From the NCBI GenBank assembly GCA_003280245.1, contig QCFN01000007.1, positions 1-58,117 of the forward strand: DNA of 58,117 bases, read 5' to 3'. The DNA comes from Prochlorococcus sp. AG-363-J23. GTDB taxonomy: Bacteria; Cyanobacteriota; Cyanobacteriia; PCC-6307; Cyanobiaceae. The notes beneath the pieces were generated by a model. That model had not been told where the DNA came from. It saw nothing but the letters and a program-made list of their open reading frames with translations, and made no database searches. Of this stretch, positions 20,014-30,942 are shown one piece after another. Positions within the stretch are counted from its first letter, which is position 1, and each line of letters begins with the position of its first letter. The position numbers and the translations under genes were made by a program.

Positions 20014-20128
20014 CAAGCTCTCCAAATAAATAGATCGATTGCAAACCTACCGGACTTTGCGCACCTAATACGCATTTCCCAAGAAGACTCTGTTAAAAAG
20101 CTGAGATTCAAAACGAGAAAACACGAAA

Positions 20129-21442
20129 TCACTTGTCATCATGCTTTGCAATATTTAAATCAAACAGTTCCTCTACCACCCTCAAAGCCTCTTGCCTTTC
20201 AGGGCGAGTTTGAGGAGCTCTTAATTTTGTAACAGGGGTATGAAGAATTTTATTGATAATTCCTTTACTCAAGGCCTCAACAACCTTCCTCTCTCTTGCT
20301 GAAAAATCCGGTCCCATGCGACTTAAAGCTTTCTGCAACTCCTCCTTACGAATCGATTCCAAAGATGCCCTTAATTGATTAATCGTAGGCACTGCTTCAA
20401 GGCTATCCCACCACTCCAAAAACAATCTTCCTTCAGTTTTCAGTAAAGCCTCTGCTTCCTGAGCTATCTGCTGACGAGCCTCTTGATTTCTAGAAACTAC
20501 CTCTTGCAAATCATCAACATCATGAGATTCAACTCCAGATACACCAGCAACATCAGCAGAAATATTCCTTGGGACACCTATGTCTATTAGGCGCAATGAT
20601 CCTGTCCGCTTTAATCCATTAAGTCGAGATGCATCAATAATTGGGTCTTCACATGCTGTACTAGCAAAAACAAGGGAAGAAGAGACCAAGCAATGATCCA
20701 AATCAGAAAGAAGCCTGCATTCAACAAGAAGGTCTGGAAAATCAGCAGCCAAAGATTCAGCTCTTTTAAGTGTTCTGTTCAAAAGTGAAACTCTTGAACA
20801 GCCTTTTGATTGAAGGTGCTGAAGAAGCAGACGACTCATTCGACCTGCTCCTATTACAGAGACCGACTCAGACTCCAGAGTTACCAACTGATCCTGACCT
20901 AAAGATTGACCAAGTTTTAACTGAGCCAACTCCACAGCAGCTGAACTAATAGAGACAGCTCCCGTACCCAAATTAGTTTCACTCCTAACACGCTTTCCCG
21001 TTGATACAGCCTGAGTCAATAAGCGATTAAGAATTGGACCCATTGAATGATGGTCCTGCCCCAAGCGAAGCATTTTCTTAACTTGAGAAAGAATTTGACC
21101 TTCACCCAAAACAAGGCTATCCAATCCAGAAGCAACTCTCATTAAATGCTCTACCGCCTTTTCATGGTGATAGCTAAAAAGATGAGGGGACAAATCGTCC
21201 TTGGACAAACCAGAGTGATTAGCCAGAAAATTACAAACTTCCAAAATCCCTTTATCAGGATCTTGGATCAAAGTATATATTTCAAGTCGGTTGCAAGTAC
21301 TGAGGACTGACACCTCCAGCACCTGATCATTCCCCTTCAATGTCTTGAGAGAGGATTCCATTGTCTGCTCAGGAATGCTGAGCTTTTCACGGATTTCAAC
21401 AGGCGCTGTGCGATGACTAAGACCGACAACGGCTATATGCAT
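20129..21442 (-). CDS. hemA: Glutamyl-tRNA reductase
   Basis: HemA reduces glutamyl-tRNA(Glu) to glutamate-1-semialdehyde with NADPH, the first committed step toward haem, chlorophyll and bilins. The 437-aa protein has the catalytic Cys50 in VLSTCNRLEIY, the SGLDSLVLGEGQILSQVK block, a Rossmann region (SVIGAGRMSRLL), IDIGVPRNI and a C-terminal dimerisation helix. It lies between glgC and glpX on the same strand, 35 bp after glpX, so the three may be partly co-transcribed. Confidence 0.97.
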   Translation of the reverse strand: MHIAVVGLSHRTAPVEIREKLSIPEQTMESSLKTLKGNDQVLEVSVLSTCNRLEIYTLIQDPDKGILEVCNFLANHSGLSKDDLSPHLFSYHHEKAVEHLMRVASGLDSLVLGEGQILSQVKKMLRLGQDHHSMGPILNRLLTQAVSTGKRVRSETNLGTGAVSISSAAVELAQLKLGQSLGQDQLVTLESESVSVIGAGRMSRLLLQHLQSKGCSRVSLLNRTLKRAESLAADFPDLLVECRLLSDLDHCLVSSSLVFASTACEDPIIDASRLNGLKRTGSLRLIDIGVPRNISADVAGVSGVESHDVDDLQEVVSRNQEARQQIAQEAEALLKTEGRLFLEWWDSLEAVPTINQLRASLESIRKEELQKALSRMGPDFSARERKVVEALSKGIINKILHTPVTKLRAPQTRPERQEALRVVEELFDLNIAKHDDK

Positions 21443-21477
21443 AAGAACGTTGCTCGATAACTTTTAGGTTAATGAGT

Positions 21478-22482
21478 TCAGCTCAATGCGATGCTTTTAG
21501 CACCTTCTTTGATATGCACGGTATTAGTAAAGCGGGCTGAATCATCTAGCGTACTAATTACAAGGCTGCTTGTCCGAGTGCAATCGGTCTCGAATTTAAC
21601 TCCATTAAACAAGAGGCCATCTGTGATTCCACTGCCAGCAAATACAACATTCTCTCCTGAAGCCAATTCTTCAGCCTCATAAATCTTGTCAATATCAGTA
21701 ATACCCATTTCATTCAAGCGAGCAATATTTCCTTCCTTGGTGTAATCAGCCCACTCACTTGTTTGGGCAATTGCAGGGTCATATACCAATTGACCTTGAA
21801 AATGTCCTCCCAAGGCCCTCATTGCTGCTGCTGATATAACACCCTCAGGGGCTGCTCCAATTCCCATAAGACAATGAGTCCCCGTCCCAGCAAATCCACA
21901 AGCAATTGCAGCTTGCACGTCGCCATCTGAAATAGGCTGAACTCGAGCACCTGTAGATCTAATTTCTGCTATCAAATTCTTGTGACGTGCCCTATCCATG
22001 ACAACTATGGTCAATTCGCTAGGTGCAAGGTTCAAAGTCTCACTTAGAATTTTAATGTTTTCTACAGCAGAATTACGAATATCTACTTTTCCTTTTGCTG
22101 CAGGCGGAGCAGCGAGTTTTTTCATATAAAAATCAGGCGCATTAAATAATCCACCTCTATCAGAGGCGGCTAATACCGCCATAGAACCGCGCTGACTATT
22201 TGCACATAAGTTGGTTCCTTCACATGGATCAACAGCAAAATCTACGCCTGGCCCTTTTCCACTACCAACTTCCTCTCCGATGTAAAGCATTGGCGCCTCA
22301 TCACGTTCGCCTTCTCCTATGACAATCCGACCTTGCATCTCTATCTGACCCATCCTCTTTCTCATGGCTTCGACAGCAGCTGCGTCTGCCTCATCCTTTT
22401 TGCCGAGACCAGTAAGTTTTGCAGAAGCTATTGCAGCCTGCTCAACAACTTCGAGAATTTCTTGGATAAGAGTGCGATCCAC
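21478..22482 (-). CDS. glpX: Class II fructose-1,6-/sedoheptulose-1,7-bisphosphatase
   Basis: In cyanobacteria the GlpX-type enzyme usually hydrolyses both FBP and SBP in the Calvin cycle; that dual role is family knowledge. The 334-aa protein has [19 protein letters not shown], the metal site [19 protein letters not shown] and GCGAAPEGV-like sequence ([16 protein letters not shown]). The start is GTG at 22482. It is divergent from rpe across a 202-bp gap that should hold both promoters. Confidence 0.95.
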   Translation of the reverse strand: MDRTLIQEILEVVEQAAIASAKLTGLGKKDEADAAAVEAMRKRMGQIEMQGRIVIGEGERDEAPMLYIGEEVGSGKGPGVDFAVDPCEGTNLCANSQRGSMAVLAASDRGGLFNAPDFYMKKLAAPPAAKGKVDIRNSAVENIKILSETLNLAPSELTIVVMDRARHKNLIAEIRSTGARVQPISDGDVQAAIACGFAGTGTHCLMGIGAAPEGVISAAAMRALGGHFQGQLVYDPAIAQTSEWADYTKEGNIARLNEMGITDIDKIYEAEELASGENVVFAGSGITDGLLFNGVKFETDCTRTSSLVISTLDDSARFTNTVHIKEGAKSIALS

Positions 22483-22684
22483 TTTTAGTCAACAGAGAAG
22501 GAAATTGTGCTTATCAAGCAAGAGAAATGGCAAGTTGTTCAAATGAGTGGAAAATTAACCATCAATTGCACTACCCACTAGAGGATGACTCCAGCTCCTA
22601 AGCGGGGCTAACTTTATCAGTGAAGGTGCCAAAACCTTCTAAGAGCCCATCGATTAATAGAATCAAAACAACTAACCCTCTTAA

Positions 22685-23353
22685 ATGAGCACCAAATCCC
22701 TCGCTATAGCCCCTTCGATTCTCTCTGCAGACTTCTCTCGCCTTGGCGAAGAGGTGCGTGCTGTAGATAAAGCCGGGGCTGATTGGATTCATGTTGATGT
22801 AATGGATGGGAGGTTCGTACCAAACATCACAATTGGACCATTAATTGTTGAGGCGCTAAGACCAGTCACTTCAAAGCCCCTGGATGTCCATCTAATGATC
22901 GTGGAGCCAGAAAAATATGTTGGCGACTTTGCGAAAGCAGGTGCAGACCATATCTATGTACAAGTAGAAGCTTGTCCCCATCTACACAGGAATCTTGCTC
23001 AAATCAAAGACTTAGGCAAAAAGGCTGGGGCAGTCCTAAACCCAAGCACTCCCCTATCGAGCATTGAATACTGCTTAGAGCTATGTGATCTCGTATTAAT
23101 AATGAGCGTCAATCCAGGTTTTGGAGGCCAAAGTTTTATTGAAAACCAGGTAGATAAAATCAAGAATCTTCGTCAGATGTGCAATGAAAGAGGACTAGAT
23201 CCATGGATTGAAGTTGATGGTGGAATTAAAGCCAACAATGCATGGAAAGTCATTGAAGTTGGAGCAAATGCAATAGTCAGTGGTTCAGGAATATTTAATC
23301 AACCTAGCTATGCGGATGCAATAAAAGGAATTAGAGAAAGCAAAAGGCCCTAG
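22685..23353 (+). CDS. rpe: Ribulose-phosphate 3-epimerase
   Basis: Rpe interconverts ribulose 5-phosphate and xylulose 5-phosphate and serves both the Calvin cycle and the pentose phosphate pathway. The 222-aa TIM-barrel protein shows [15 protein letters not shown], the metal-binding [39 protein letters not shown] and [10 protein letters not shown]. It is divergent from glpX, its functional partner in regenerating ribulose 5-phosphate. Confidence 0.97.
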   Translation: MSTKSLAIAPSILSADFSRLGEEVRAVDKAGADWIHVDVMDGRFVPNITIGPLIVEALRPVTSKPLDVHLMIVEPEKYVGDFAKAGADHIYVQVEACPHLHRNLAQIKDLGKKAGAVLNPSTPLSSIEYCLELCDLVLIMSVNPGFGGQSFIENQVDKIKNLRQMCNERGLDPWIEVDGGIKANNAWKVIEVGANAIVSGSGIFNQPSYADAIKGIRESKRP

Positions 23354-23413
23354 TGTTTGATTTGTTTTATTATAAAAATGTTTAAATACAATAAAAGTCA
23401 AGCAATAATTTTA

Positions 23414-24355
23414 TCAAAAAAACCAACCATAACTATGCAAACCTACACCAAGGAGATTGACTCCTATATAACAAATACCTATTATAAATATTCCTATTAA
23501 TGCTAAAAGAGCAGGCTTTCTGCCTTGCCAACCTCTTGTCAATCTTGAATGTAAATATGCCGCATAGACAAACCATGAAATCAATGCCCATGTTTCTTTA
23601 GGATCCCAACTCCACCAACTACCCCAAGCTTCGTTTGCCCAAACAGCACCACTCACCAAACCAACTGTTAACAATAAAAAACCAACTGAAATAGTTCGGT
23701 AGCTCAGGCTATCCAGTCGTTCTAATCGGCTGATATTTATTGGCTTAAGCGATAGTGACTCTACTGACAAATCATTGGCCGCAGGCAAAGCACCTTGCCT
23801 AAAACCACCAATTCCTATTGAGCTACTACGTATTTCAAGGACTTGATTCCTATCAACAAATAAAACAGCAACAGACAGCAAAGAACCCACCATTAAGGCG
23901 GCGTAGCTACACATGATTACACTTACATGCATTACTAGCCAACTAGAACGAAGAGCAGGAACGAGTGGCGACGCTTCTTGCAAATTCTCTGGCAAAGCAA
24001 AACTTGCGAAAGCAATAGCAAACAAAGCAATTGGAGTTGCCGATGCAGCAACCAAAGGTGAAGGCCAAGAACGCTCAACCAACAATTGCGTCATAGTGCA
24101 GGCCCAAGCAAGGAAACAAAGCGACTCATACAGGTTGCTTATAGGGAAATGACCTGATTGCCACCATCGCAAAATCATTTCTGCTGCCAATACCAAATTC
24201 GCCAAAGCTATAAGCAGTTTCACTACAGAAGAACTTGACCCACTTCCTACAGCCCAGGCCGAGAACGGCAAAGCTAATAGCAATAAAGCAAAAGCAAAAA
24301 GACCTAAAGCAATAACAGGATCTCCTGTCATCAACAAAAGCTCATAAAAATTCAT
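23414..24355 (-). CDS. ccsA: Cytochrome c biogenesis protein CcsA (also called CcsB)
   Basis: This integral membrane protein delivers haem to apocytochromes c on the lumenal side (System II, with the partner Ccs1/ResB, which is not in the window). The 313-aa protein has many hydrophobic segments and the tryptophan-rich haem-handling motif [18 protein letters not shown] near the C-terminus, followed by [17 protein letters not shown] 24355 is chosen over an in-frame GTG two codons upstream. It converges with rpe across a 60-bp AT-rich gap. Confidence 0.93.
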   Translation of the reverse strand: MNFYELLLMTGDPVIALGLFAFALLLLALPFSAWAVGSGSSSSVVKLLIALANLVLAAEMILRWWQSGHFPISNLYESLCFLAWACTMTQLLVERSWPSPLVAASATPIALFAIAFASFALPENLQEASPLVPALRSSWLVMHVSVIMCSYAALMVGSLLSVAVLFVDRNQVLEIRSSSIGIGGFRQGALPAANDLSVESLSLKPINISRLERLDSLSYRTISVGFLLLTVGLVSGAVWANEAWGSWWSWDPKETWALISWFVYAAYLHSRLTRGWQGRKPALLALIGIFIIGICYIGVNLLGVGLHSYGWFF

Positions 24356-24416
24356 GTCCACCGAAATTCAAATAGAAGATGAATAAAAAAAATCTCATTT
24401 ATAACATTTATATTTT

Positions 24417-25628
24417 TCATTGACTTGCTTGCCTAAGCAAAAAACCACCACCCAGCATAGATATAAAAACAGGAGACCATGCTGCTAGCCAAGGAGAAAG
24501 CGTTCCCTTGACGCCTAATGAACTAAAACCAAAGCTCAGAACGTAATAAACAAGAATTAGCACGACACTGATTCCAAAACCCTGACTTCTGCTAGTACGA
24601 GAATTAGGCTTAGCTCCTAAGCTACATCCAATCAAACCAAAAACCAAACAAGCCATAGGCAGAGTAAACTTCTCTTGAATTCTCACCATCATTCTTCTAG
24701 ATTCTTTTCGATTACCAGACTCTCTATAAAGCTTTTCTGCATTTATTGCTTCCAATACTGTCATATTGTTTGCATCTTTTGGTAACCTCCCTATTCGAAT
24801 AGGTCCAGTACCTAATGGGTAAAGGTATCTATTAAATTCGGCCGTAGTAATACTTCCGTTAGGTGAAAGAGTAACAATCTGGCCTTGAAGAAATTCCCAC
24901 TTCGACTCCTTATCATTCCACTTTGCCTTATCAGCAACAAGCATCTGTTTATATCCAAGTCTAGAAAAATCAAGCACTGTCACATCCTTCATCGCATCCT
25001 TATAGAATCTCCTTGCATAGAACAATTGTAAAAGACCCTTTCTTGTTACTTCCTTATCAGAAGATGATATTCTACCAAATCTAGAGTAAATTATATCTTT
25101 ACCTTTCTCAGTTGAAATTGCTTTACCTAAACCACGTTGAAGAGTTAAATCAGCATACATATTTGCAGGGGGAACTATAAAATCATTAAAAACAAATGTA
25201 AGCACTGTCATGAACAAAGACAGCAATAAAGCAGAGGCAACCATTCGAGGAGTTGTTACTCCAATACTTCTCAGAGCCTTTAACTCGCTATTAGCAGACA
25301 TCCTGCTATAAGCAAGCAAGGTCGCCATAAGTGTTGCCATAGGAAAAGAAATAACCAAAAAACTTGGCAACTGAAAAAGCAAGACTTTTGATGCAATACC
25401 TACAGGCAGACCAGATTCAACTATTTTTCTAACCAACTCAAACATCACTCCTACGGACAAAGACACAACGGTGAATGCCGAGACAGCAAAAAGAAGTGGT
25501 GAGAGCATTTCACCCAACAACCACCGATCTAGCAGAGGAAGCTTCCTCCAATTGGAAACAACCCATCTTCGATATCTCCACAAAAAACTGTGAGGGTCAT
25601 TAAGACGTTTTAAAGACCAATTACTCAA
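24417..25628 (-). CDS. LptF/LptG family LPS export permease
   Basis: The 403-aa protein has the YjgP/YjgQ topology: transmembrane segments near the N-terminus (LLGEMLSPLLFAVSAFTVV, LLFQLPSFLVISFPMATLMATLL), a periplasmic beta-rich domain in the middle and further segments at the end. It should pair with LptB to lift LPS off the inner membrane. Cyanobacteria often have one such permease, so assigning F or G is not meaningful. The probable start is TTG 25628, overlapping the lptB stop by 4 bp. Confidence 0.88.
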   Translation of the reverse strand: MSNWSLKRLNDPHSFLWRYRRWVVSNWRKLPLLDRWLLGEMLSPLLFAVSAFTVVSLSVGVMFELVRKIVESGLPVGIASKVLLFQLPSFLVISFPMATLMATLLAYSRMSANSELKALRSIGVTTPRMVASALLLSLFMTVLTFVFNDFIVPPANMYADLTLQRGLGKAISTEKGKDIIYSRFGRISSSDKEVTRKGLLQLFYARRFYKDAMKDVTVLDFSRLGYKQMLVADKAKWNDKESKWEFLQGQIVTLSPNGSITTAEFNRYLYPLGTGPIRIGRLPKDANNMTVLEAINAEKLYRESGNRKESRRMMVRIQEKFTLPMACLVFGLIGCSLGAKPNSRTSRSQGFGISVVLILVYYVLSFGFSSLGVKGTLSPWLAAWSPVFISMLGGGFLLRQASQ

Positions 25629-26353
25629 AGCTGAAATCCCTCTCCTAGATAATGACGGCGAACCAAAGGATCATTAGCAACCTCATCAGATTTTCCCGAA
25701 GAAAGAATACAACCTTCGTTAAGAATGTAGGCTCGATCAGTTATTGCAAGAGTCTCTCTTACGTTATGGTCGGTTATCAGAATACCCATTCCTTGTTCCT
25801 TTAACAAAGAGATCAACCCCTGCAAGTCTGCGACAGCCAATGGATCAACTCCTGCAAATGGCTCATCCAGCAACAAATACCTGGGTCCATTCACTCCAAC
25901 TGCTAAAGCTCTTGCTATTTCACAACGTCGACGTTCGCCGCCAGAAAGTTGATAACCATACCTTTCAATAAAAGCACCCAAATGAAAACTCTCTATTAAT
26001 TGATCTAAACGCTTGCGATAATCAAGAACCGACAATTCAGTTCGAGAAATTGCCATCTCAAGATTTTGTCGAACAGTTAGATGACGAAAAACACTAGGTT
26101 CCTGAGGTAAATAACCAATACCCAAGGCAGCCCTTTTAGGCATTGGCAAATCACCAACAGGTATTCCATCAAGAACTACTTCACCTATATCAGAGCGTAA
26201 TAAGCCTATAAAGAGATTAAAGGTTGTTGTCTTACCTGCACCATTAGGGCCTAAAAGACCTACAACCTCTCCCGGAGAAAGCTCTAAAGAAACATCTTTA
26301 ACAAGCCAGCGACCATCGATTGTGAGGGCAGCTTTCTTTAGAGCAAGACTCAT
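25625..26353 (-). CDS. lptB: LPS export ABC transporter ATP-binding protein
   Basis: The 242-aa ATPase has Walker A GPNGAGKTT, the signature LSGGERRRCEIARAL, Walker B YLLLDEPFAGVDP and the H-loop ITDHNVRETL. The LptB-specific features YLPQEPSVFRHLTVRQN and DHNVRETL distinguish it from general transporters. Overlap with the permease gene indicates one translation unit. Confidence 0.93.
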   Translation of the reverse strand: MSLALKKAALTIDGRWLVKDVSLELSPGEVVGLLGPNGAGKTTTFNLFIGLLRSDIGEVVLDGIPVGDLPMPKRAALGIGYLPQEPSVFRHLTVRQNLEMAISRTELSVLDYRKRLDQLIESFHLGAFIERYGYQLSGGERRRCEIARALAVGVNGPRYLLLDEPFAGVDPLAVADLQGLISLLKEQGMGILITDHNVRETLAITDRAYILNEGCILSSGKSDEVANDPLVRRHYLGEGFQL

Positions 26354-26393
26354 AGAAAAAGATTTTTACAAACGATACTAAATTTACTTATAT

Positions 26394-26756
26394 TCATTGT
26401 CTTTTCTGAATAAATGGGACAGTACTAATATCCGGGTTACATCCTCTCTGAATCTGTTCAAGTCGCTTCGCCACGGACTTACAAAGTTTATCAAGGTCTA
26501 TTCCTAAGTCAGAAATACCTGCTGATTTAAGTCGACCCAAACCTTCTCCTAAAAGAATCACAGAACCTTTTATATTTCCCCTTTCAAGATGTAACTCTGC
26601 CACTGCAACCTGGAGCAATCCCTGAATAGTTAGACGTTCAGGATAGCCTAATTCATGCCACAACTCCTCTAAAGCATCATGAGCACGATACCAATCCGAC
26701 TTATTAAATAACTCAGTAGCTCTCTGAAAACGGGAATCATTGATAAAATCAGTCAT
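26394..26756 (-). CDS. DUF309 domain protein
   Basis: This 120-aa helical protein has the DUF309 hallmark YRAHDALEELWHE near 23-35 and LLQVAVAELHLERGN around 46-60. The His/Glu pattern suggests a metal-binding helical bundle, but no activity is established. It lies between typA and lptB with short gaps on the same strand. Confidence 0.83.
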   Translation of the reverse strand: MTDFINDSRFQRATELFNKSDWYRAHDALEELWHELGYPERLTIQGLLQVAVAELHLERGNIKGSVILLGEGLGRLKSAGISDLGIDLDKLCKSVAKRLEQIQRGCNPDISTVPFIQKRQ

Positions 26757-26768
26757 CAGAAATCAAAG

Positions 26769-28571
26769 TTATTTCTTTGAGATCTTTTTAGTAGAAAGTT
26801 TCCTCAACCTTATTGATTCAGGAGTTACTTCTAGCATCTCATCAGGACCTATATACTCAAGCGCTCTCTCCAGTGTCATTTGTAAAGGAGCCTTCAAAGA
26901 ATCTAATTCCTCAGCTCCTGCTGATCGCATATTGGTTAGCTGTTTTGTCTTGCAAATATTGATTTCTAAATCTTGAGGTCTATTATTTTCTCCAATAATC
27001 ATTCCTTTATAAACTTTAGTTCCAGGAGAGACAAAAAACTGTCCGCGATCTTCAGCATTCTTTAGTGCATAAAAAGTTGCTATTCCTTCTTCGAAAGCTA
27101 CAAGAGAACCATTCCTTCGAGCATCAAATTCACCAACCATAGGTCTGTATTCAAAAAATGAATGACTCATAATTCCTTCTCCCCTTGTAGAACGAATAAA
27201 TTCTCCTCTAAACCCAATTAGGCCTCTAGATGGAACAACAAACTCAAGTTGCGTTCTCCCATCAGATCCAGTAGACATATTTTGCATCTCCCCACGTCTA
27301 ACTCCTAACTTTTCAATACATGCGCCAACAGCAACCTCTGGTACATCCATAACCAATGTTTCAACAGGCTCACAAGAAATCTCTTCAATTTCCCTAAAAA
27401 TAACTTGAGGTTGAGACACCTGAAATTCATAACCCTCACGCCTCATTGTTTCTATAAGTATTCCCAGGTGAAGTTCTCCTCTTCCACTTACTGAAAAACG
27501 ATCAGGCGAATCAGTATCCTCAACACGTAGAGCCACATTTGTAAGCAATTCCTTTTGAAGACGATCACGCAACTGGCGACTAGTAACAAATTTTCCTTCT
27601 TTACCAGCAAATGGAGAATCATTAACCACAAAAGTCATTCTCAATGTTGGCTCATCTACTTTTATGAGTGGAAGTGCTTTAGGCTCATCAGTACACGCAA
27701 TTGTTTCTCCAATACTGACTTCATCAAATCCTGCTACTGCAACTAAATCTCCCGCGATAGCTTGTTCTATATCAACTCTCTGAAGGCCTTCAAACCCAAG
27801 CAGTTTACTAATTCGTCCACGTTTAACGCTACCATTATCCTTTATTAAACAAGCATTTTGTCCACTTTTTATTATTCCATTATGCACTCGTCCAATTACT
27901 ATTCTCCCCAAAAAATCTGAATAGTCCAATGTTGTCACCTGCAATTGGAGGGGTTTGGATATATCTCCAACAGGAGGCGGAACATGACGCAAGATAGCAT
28001 CAAATAGAGGTTTCATATTGTCACTTTTATCTGATATATCTGGAGTAGCAAACCCACCTAGGCCACTACCAAAAAGATAAGGGAAGTCACACTGATCATC
28101 ATCTGCTCCAAGCTCCAGGAACAGATCAAGAACTTTATCAACAGCAGTCTCAGGTTCAACCCTCGCTCTATCAATCTTATTTACAAAAACAATCGGCCTC
28201 AGCCCCTTTTCTAAAGCCTTCTTTAAGACAAAACGTGTCTGAGGCATCGGACCTTCATTAGCATCAACGATTAACAAACATCCATCAACCATACCCAATA
28301 CACGTTCTACTTCACCACCAAAGTCTGCATGCCCAGGTGTATCAACAATATTTATACGAGTATCTTCATAAATGACTGCTGTATTTTTCGAAAGAATAGT
28401 TATACCTCTTTCTCTCTCTAAGTCATTAGAATCCAAAACACAAGTAGGTACATTTTCATTTTCACGGAAAATTCCTGATTGTGAAAGCAGAGCATCTACC
28501 AAAGTAGTTTTCCCATGATCTACATGAGCAATGATTGCAATGTTGCGAATCGCTTTAATATCAGATCTCAT
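26769..28571 (-). CDS. typA: Translational GTPase TypA/BipA
   Basis: TypA is a ribosome-associated GTPase related to EF-G and LepA, linked to 50S assembly and stress tolerance. The 600-aa protein has G1 [15 protein letters not shown], switch [11 protein letters not shown]3 [16 protein letters not shown] and G4 NKIDR. The later EF-G-like domains include the TypA-specific [31 protein letters not shown] and [18 protein letters not shown] 28571 is chosen over an in-frame TTG three codons upstream. Confidence 0.96.
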   Translation of the reverse strand: MRSDIKAIRNIAIIAHVDHGKTTLVDALLSQSGIFRENENVPTCVLDSNDLERERGITILSKNTAVIYEDTRINIVDTPGHADFGGEVERVLGMVDGCLLIVDANEGPMPQTRFVLKKALEKGLRPIVFVNKIDRARVEPETAVDKVLDLFLELGADDDQCDFPYLFGSGLGGFATPDISDKSDNMKPLFDAILRHVPPPVGDISKPLQLQVTTLDYSDFLGRIVIGRVHNGIIKSGQNACLIKDNGSVKRGRISKLLGFEGLQRVDIEQAIAGDLVAVAGFDEVSIGETIACTDEPKALPLIKVDEPTLRMTFVVNDSPFAGKEGKFVTSRQLRDRLQKELLTNVALRVEDTDSPDRFSVSGRGELHLGILIETMRREGYEFQVSQPQVIFREIEEISCEPVETLVMDVPEVAVGACIEKLGVRRGEMQNMSTGSDGRTQLEFVVPSRGLIGFRGEFIRSTRGEGIMSHSFFEYRPMVGEFDARRNGSLVAFEEGIATFYALKNAEDRGQFFVSPGTKVYKGMIIGENNRPQDLEINICKTKQLTNMRSAGAEELDSLKAPLQMTLERALEYIGPDEMLEVTPESIRLRKLSTKKISKK

Positions 28572-28721
28572 TGACTGCAAAAATCCATAAACAGAAAATA
28601 CTCCCTTTGCGTATTTGAGGCAGGCTATATCATCGCTTCCCCAAAAGCAGGTTTAATCTACTAATAACCACTCATTTTGATTTCAAAGACTACTAAAGAA
28701 TTATTCATTAGGGGCCTACAC

Positions 28722-29465
28722 CTACCTTGAAAAAAGTTTTCTCGCTGCCTCAAACTCCCGCAAAGCAGCCGCTGTACCTTCAAACCTCCAATGCCAGGGT
28801 TCATAAGTAACCCCCTGCGAGTTTCCAGGTGGGAAAGAAAGAATGAAATGGTATTTAGCTGCATTTGTTTTTAACCACAGGAAAGCTTCCGTTGACTCAA
28901 AATCCTCTCTAAAATGCGTTTCTGGCCTTCTTCCATCACCCAAGTCAATTGCATAGCCTGTACTATGTTCAGAATGACCAGGTGGAGCCGAGACTTTTGC
29001 TCGTTCTAAAGCTGTTTGATTCCTTTCAGATTTAATTTCAAAAAAGATTTCTCGTTGCAAATCATGAGAGCGATATCCACTTAGAAGTCTTATGTCTACT
29101 CCTTCAGCCCATGCCGCAGACTCCATAGCCCTATAAGCCTTGGCTGTTTCTTTGTGAACCTGGATCCCAGAATCCAAGGTAACCAATTCAGAATCAGATA
29201 TTTCCGGATAAGGGAAATGACCTAACAATCGGCCATCTACTTCTGTAAGAGCATCAAAAGAACTTGAAATATTTTCAAGAGAACTCTGTTTTGATCCACT
29301 TAACTCAAAAACAATTGTCCCGAAGATTGCAAATCCACAAACCAAAAAAATCCACGTAACGGCTGATGAAGAGCCTCTCGATAGCCCAGACCTACGTGCA
29401 ACTGGGATATCTTCTGAAGGAATGCTCCGAGCATTTTTAGCTCGAGACACGAATTTAATGCGCAA
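28722..29465 (-). CDS. Membrane-anchored M15B D,D-carboxypeptidase (VanY/LdcB-like)
   Basis: The 247-aa protein begins with a basic cytoplasmic tail and one membrane segment (about 35-54, WIFLVCGFAIFGTIVF). A zinc peptidase domain follows, with SGYRSHDLQREIF (128-140), the metal motif SEHSTGYAID (His167, Asp174) and EPWHW (Glu222, His225). The family trims D-Ala or L/D-linked residues from peptidoglycan stem peptides. Without a vanRS/HAX cluster this is a wall-maintenance enzyme, not a resistance gene. The start is TTG 29465, and no ATG occurs near it. Confidence 0.88.
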   Translation of the reverse strand: MRIKFVSRAKNARSIPSEDIPVARRSGLSRGSSSAVTWIFLVCGFAIFGTIVFELSGSKQSSLENISSSFDALTEVDGRLLGHFPYPEISDSELVTLDSGIQVHKETAKAYRAMESAAWAEGVDIRLLSGYRSHDLQREIFFEIKSERNQTALERAKVSAPPGHSEHSTGYAIDLGDGRRPETHFREDFESTEAFLWLKTNAAKYHFILSFPPGNSQGVTYEPWHWRFEGTAAALREFEAARKLFSR

Positions 29466-29563
29466 TGATGTTTCGATCGTAACGGGCTAAGGCAATTAGT
29501 TGCGCAAAAAACCTTTGAGCGGTGTTAGTTTTCAAAAAACAATCTTGCAAATCAGAGCTCAAA

Positions 29564-30910
29564 ATGTTGCGTGTTGCTGTTATTGGCGGTGGTCCAAGTG
29601 GCTCATGTGCCGCAGAAATTCTCGCTAAAGCTGGAATTGAGACCTGGATTTTCGAACGCAAACTAGACAACGCAAAGCCATGTGGAGGGGCTATCCCTTT
29701 ATGCATGGTTTCAGAATTTGATCTTCCAGACTCGATTATTGATCGAAAAGTACGCAATATGCGAATGATCTCACCATCAAACAAGGAAGTTGATATCAGC
29801 CTAGATAAAGTTTATGGAAAAACAGAAAACGAATACATAGGAATGTGCCGAAGAGAAGTAATGGATGCATTTATGCGAAATAGAGCTTCTGATCTAGGTG
29901 CAAACCTAATTAATGGCCTGGTAACCAAAATAGATACCGGTTCAAATCGACAGGGCCCCTACAAACTTACATACTCTGACTATTCAAACGGAGGAACAAC
30001 TGGCGAGACCAAAACACTTGAAGTTGACCTTCTAGTAGGAGCTGACGGAGCCAATAGCCGAGTAGCAAAGGCTATGGATGCTGGTGATTACAACGTAGCA
30101 ATTGCATTCCAGGAGAGAATTAAGCTCCCTGAGAAAGAAATGACTTACTACGAAGACCTTGCCGAGATGTATGTAGGCACAGATGTATCACCAGACTTCT
30201 ATGGCTGGGTTTTCCCGAAGTACGACCATGTTGCAGTGGGGACAGGGACTATGCAAGACAATCAGAGCTTGATAAAAAGCCTTCAAGAAGGAGTGAGAGA
30301 AAGAGCAAAGAAAAGACTTGTCAATGGAGAGGTAATCAAGGTTGAAGCTCATCCAATTCCTGAGCATCCAAGGCCTAGAAGAGTTGTAGGAAGAATGGCC
30401 CTAGTAGGAGATGCTGCTGGCTATGTCACAAAGAGCTCAGGAGAAGGTATATATTTTGCCGCAAAAAGTGGTCGAATGTGTGCCGAGGAAATAGTGGAGG
30501 CAAGCCAAAACGGAAAAACCATTCCTACCGAAAAAGACCTGAAAAAATACCTGAAAAAATGGGATAAAAAATATGGAGCAACATACAAAGTTCTAGAGAT
30601 TCTCCAAAATATCTTCTATTCGAATGATGGAGCCAGAGAAGCTTTCGTTGAAATGTGCGACGACTTGGATGTTCAAAGATTAACATTCGATAGTTACTTA
30701 TACAAAACAGTTGTGGCCATGAAGCCCTGGCAACAAATAAAATTAACCTTGCTAACAATCGCAGCCGTAATAAGAGGAAGAGCACTTGCTCCTGACAGTT
30801 ACAAGCCAGTACCAAGCGCCGTTCGGGACGAAGAAGAAGTCAACAAAATGCTAGCCGTAAGTACAATTAAGGGAGGGATTAAAGTAGGAGCAAATAAAGT
30901 CAAAGCATAA
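29564..30910 (+). CDS. chlP: Geranylgeranyl diphosphate/geranylgeranyl-chlorophyll reductase
   Basis: ChlP reduces three double bonds of the geranylgeranyl chain to phytyl, used for chlorophyll and tocopherol. The 448-aa flavoprotein opens with VAVIGGGPSGSCAAE (FAD-binding) and has NAKPCGGAIPLCMV, MCRREVMDAFM, LVGADGANSRVAKAM, YGWVFPKYDHVAVGTGTM and the second FAD motif LVGDAAGYVTKSSGEGIYFA. ATG 29564 is preferred; the frame extends 14 codons upstream, but that stretch is unlike any ChlP start. It is divergent from the carboxypeptidase gene. Confidence 0.96.
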   Translation: MLRVAVIGGGPSGSCAAEILAKAGIETWIFERKLDNAKPCGGAIPLCMVSEFDLPDSIIDRKVRNMRMISPSNKEVDISLDKVYGKTENEYIGMCRREVMDAFMRNRASDLGANLINGLVTKIDTGSNRQGPYKLTYSDYSNGGTTGETKTLEVDLLVGADGANSRVAKAMDAGDYNVAIAFQERIKLPEKEMTYYEDLAEMYVGTDVSPDFYGWVFPKYDHVAVGTGTMQDNQSLIKSLQEGVRERAKKRLVNGEVIKVEAHPIPEHPRPRRVVGRMALVGDAAGYVTKSSGEGIYFAAKSGRMCAEEIVEASQNGKTIPTEKDLKKYLKKWDKKYGATYKVLEILQNIFYSNDGAREAFVEMCDDLDVQRLTFDSYLYKTVVAMKPWQQIKLTLLTIAAVIRGRALAPDSYKPVPSAVRDEEEVNKMLAVSTIKGGIKVGANKVKA

Positions 30911-30942
30911 TAATAATTAGAGTGATTAGATATTTAAATTCC

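Noticed and set aside
23354-23413. Terminator between rpe and ccsA
   Set aside because: Only a 7-bp all-A/T pair (TTTTATT/AATAAAA) with an 18-nt loop was found, too weak to call.
29455-29784. 109-aa - strand frame across the chlP start
   Set aside because: It lies antisense to the conserved FAD-binding start of chlP and has no recognisable motif.
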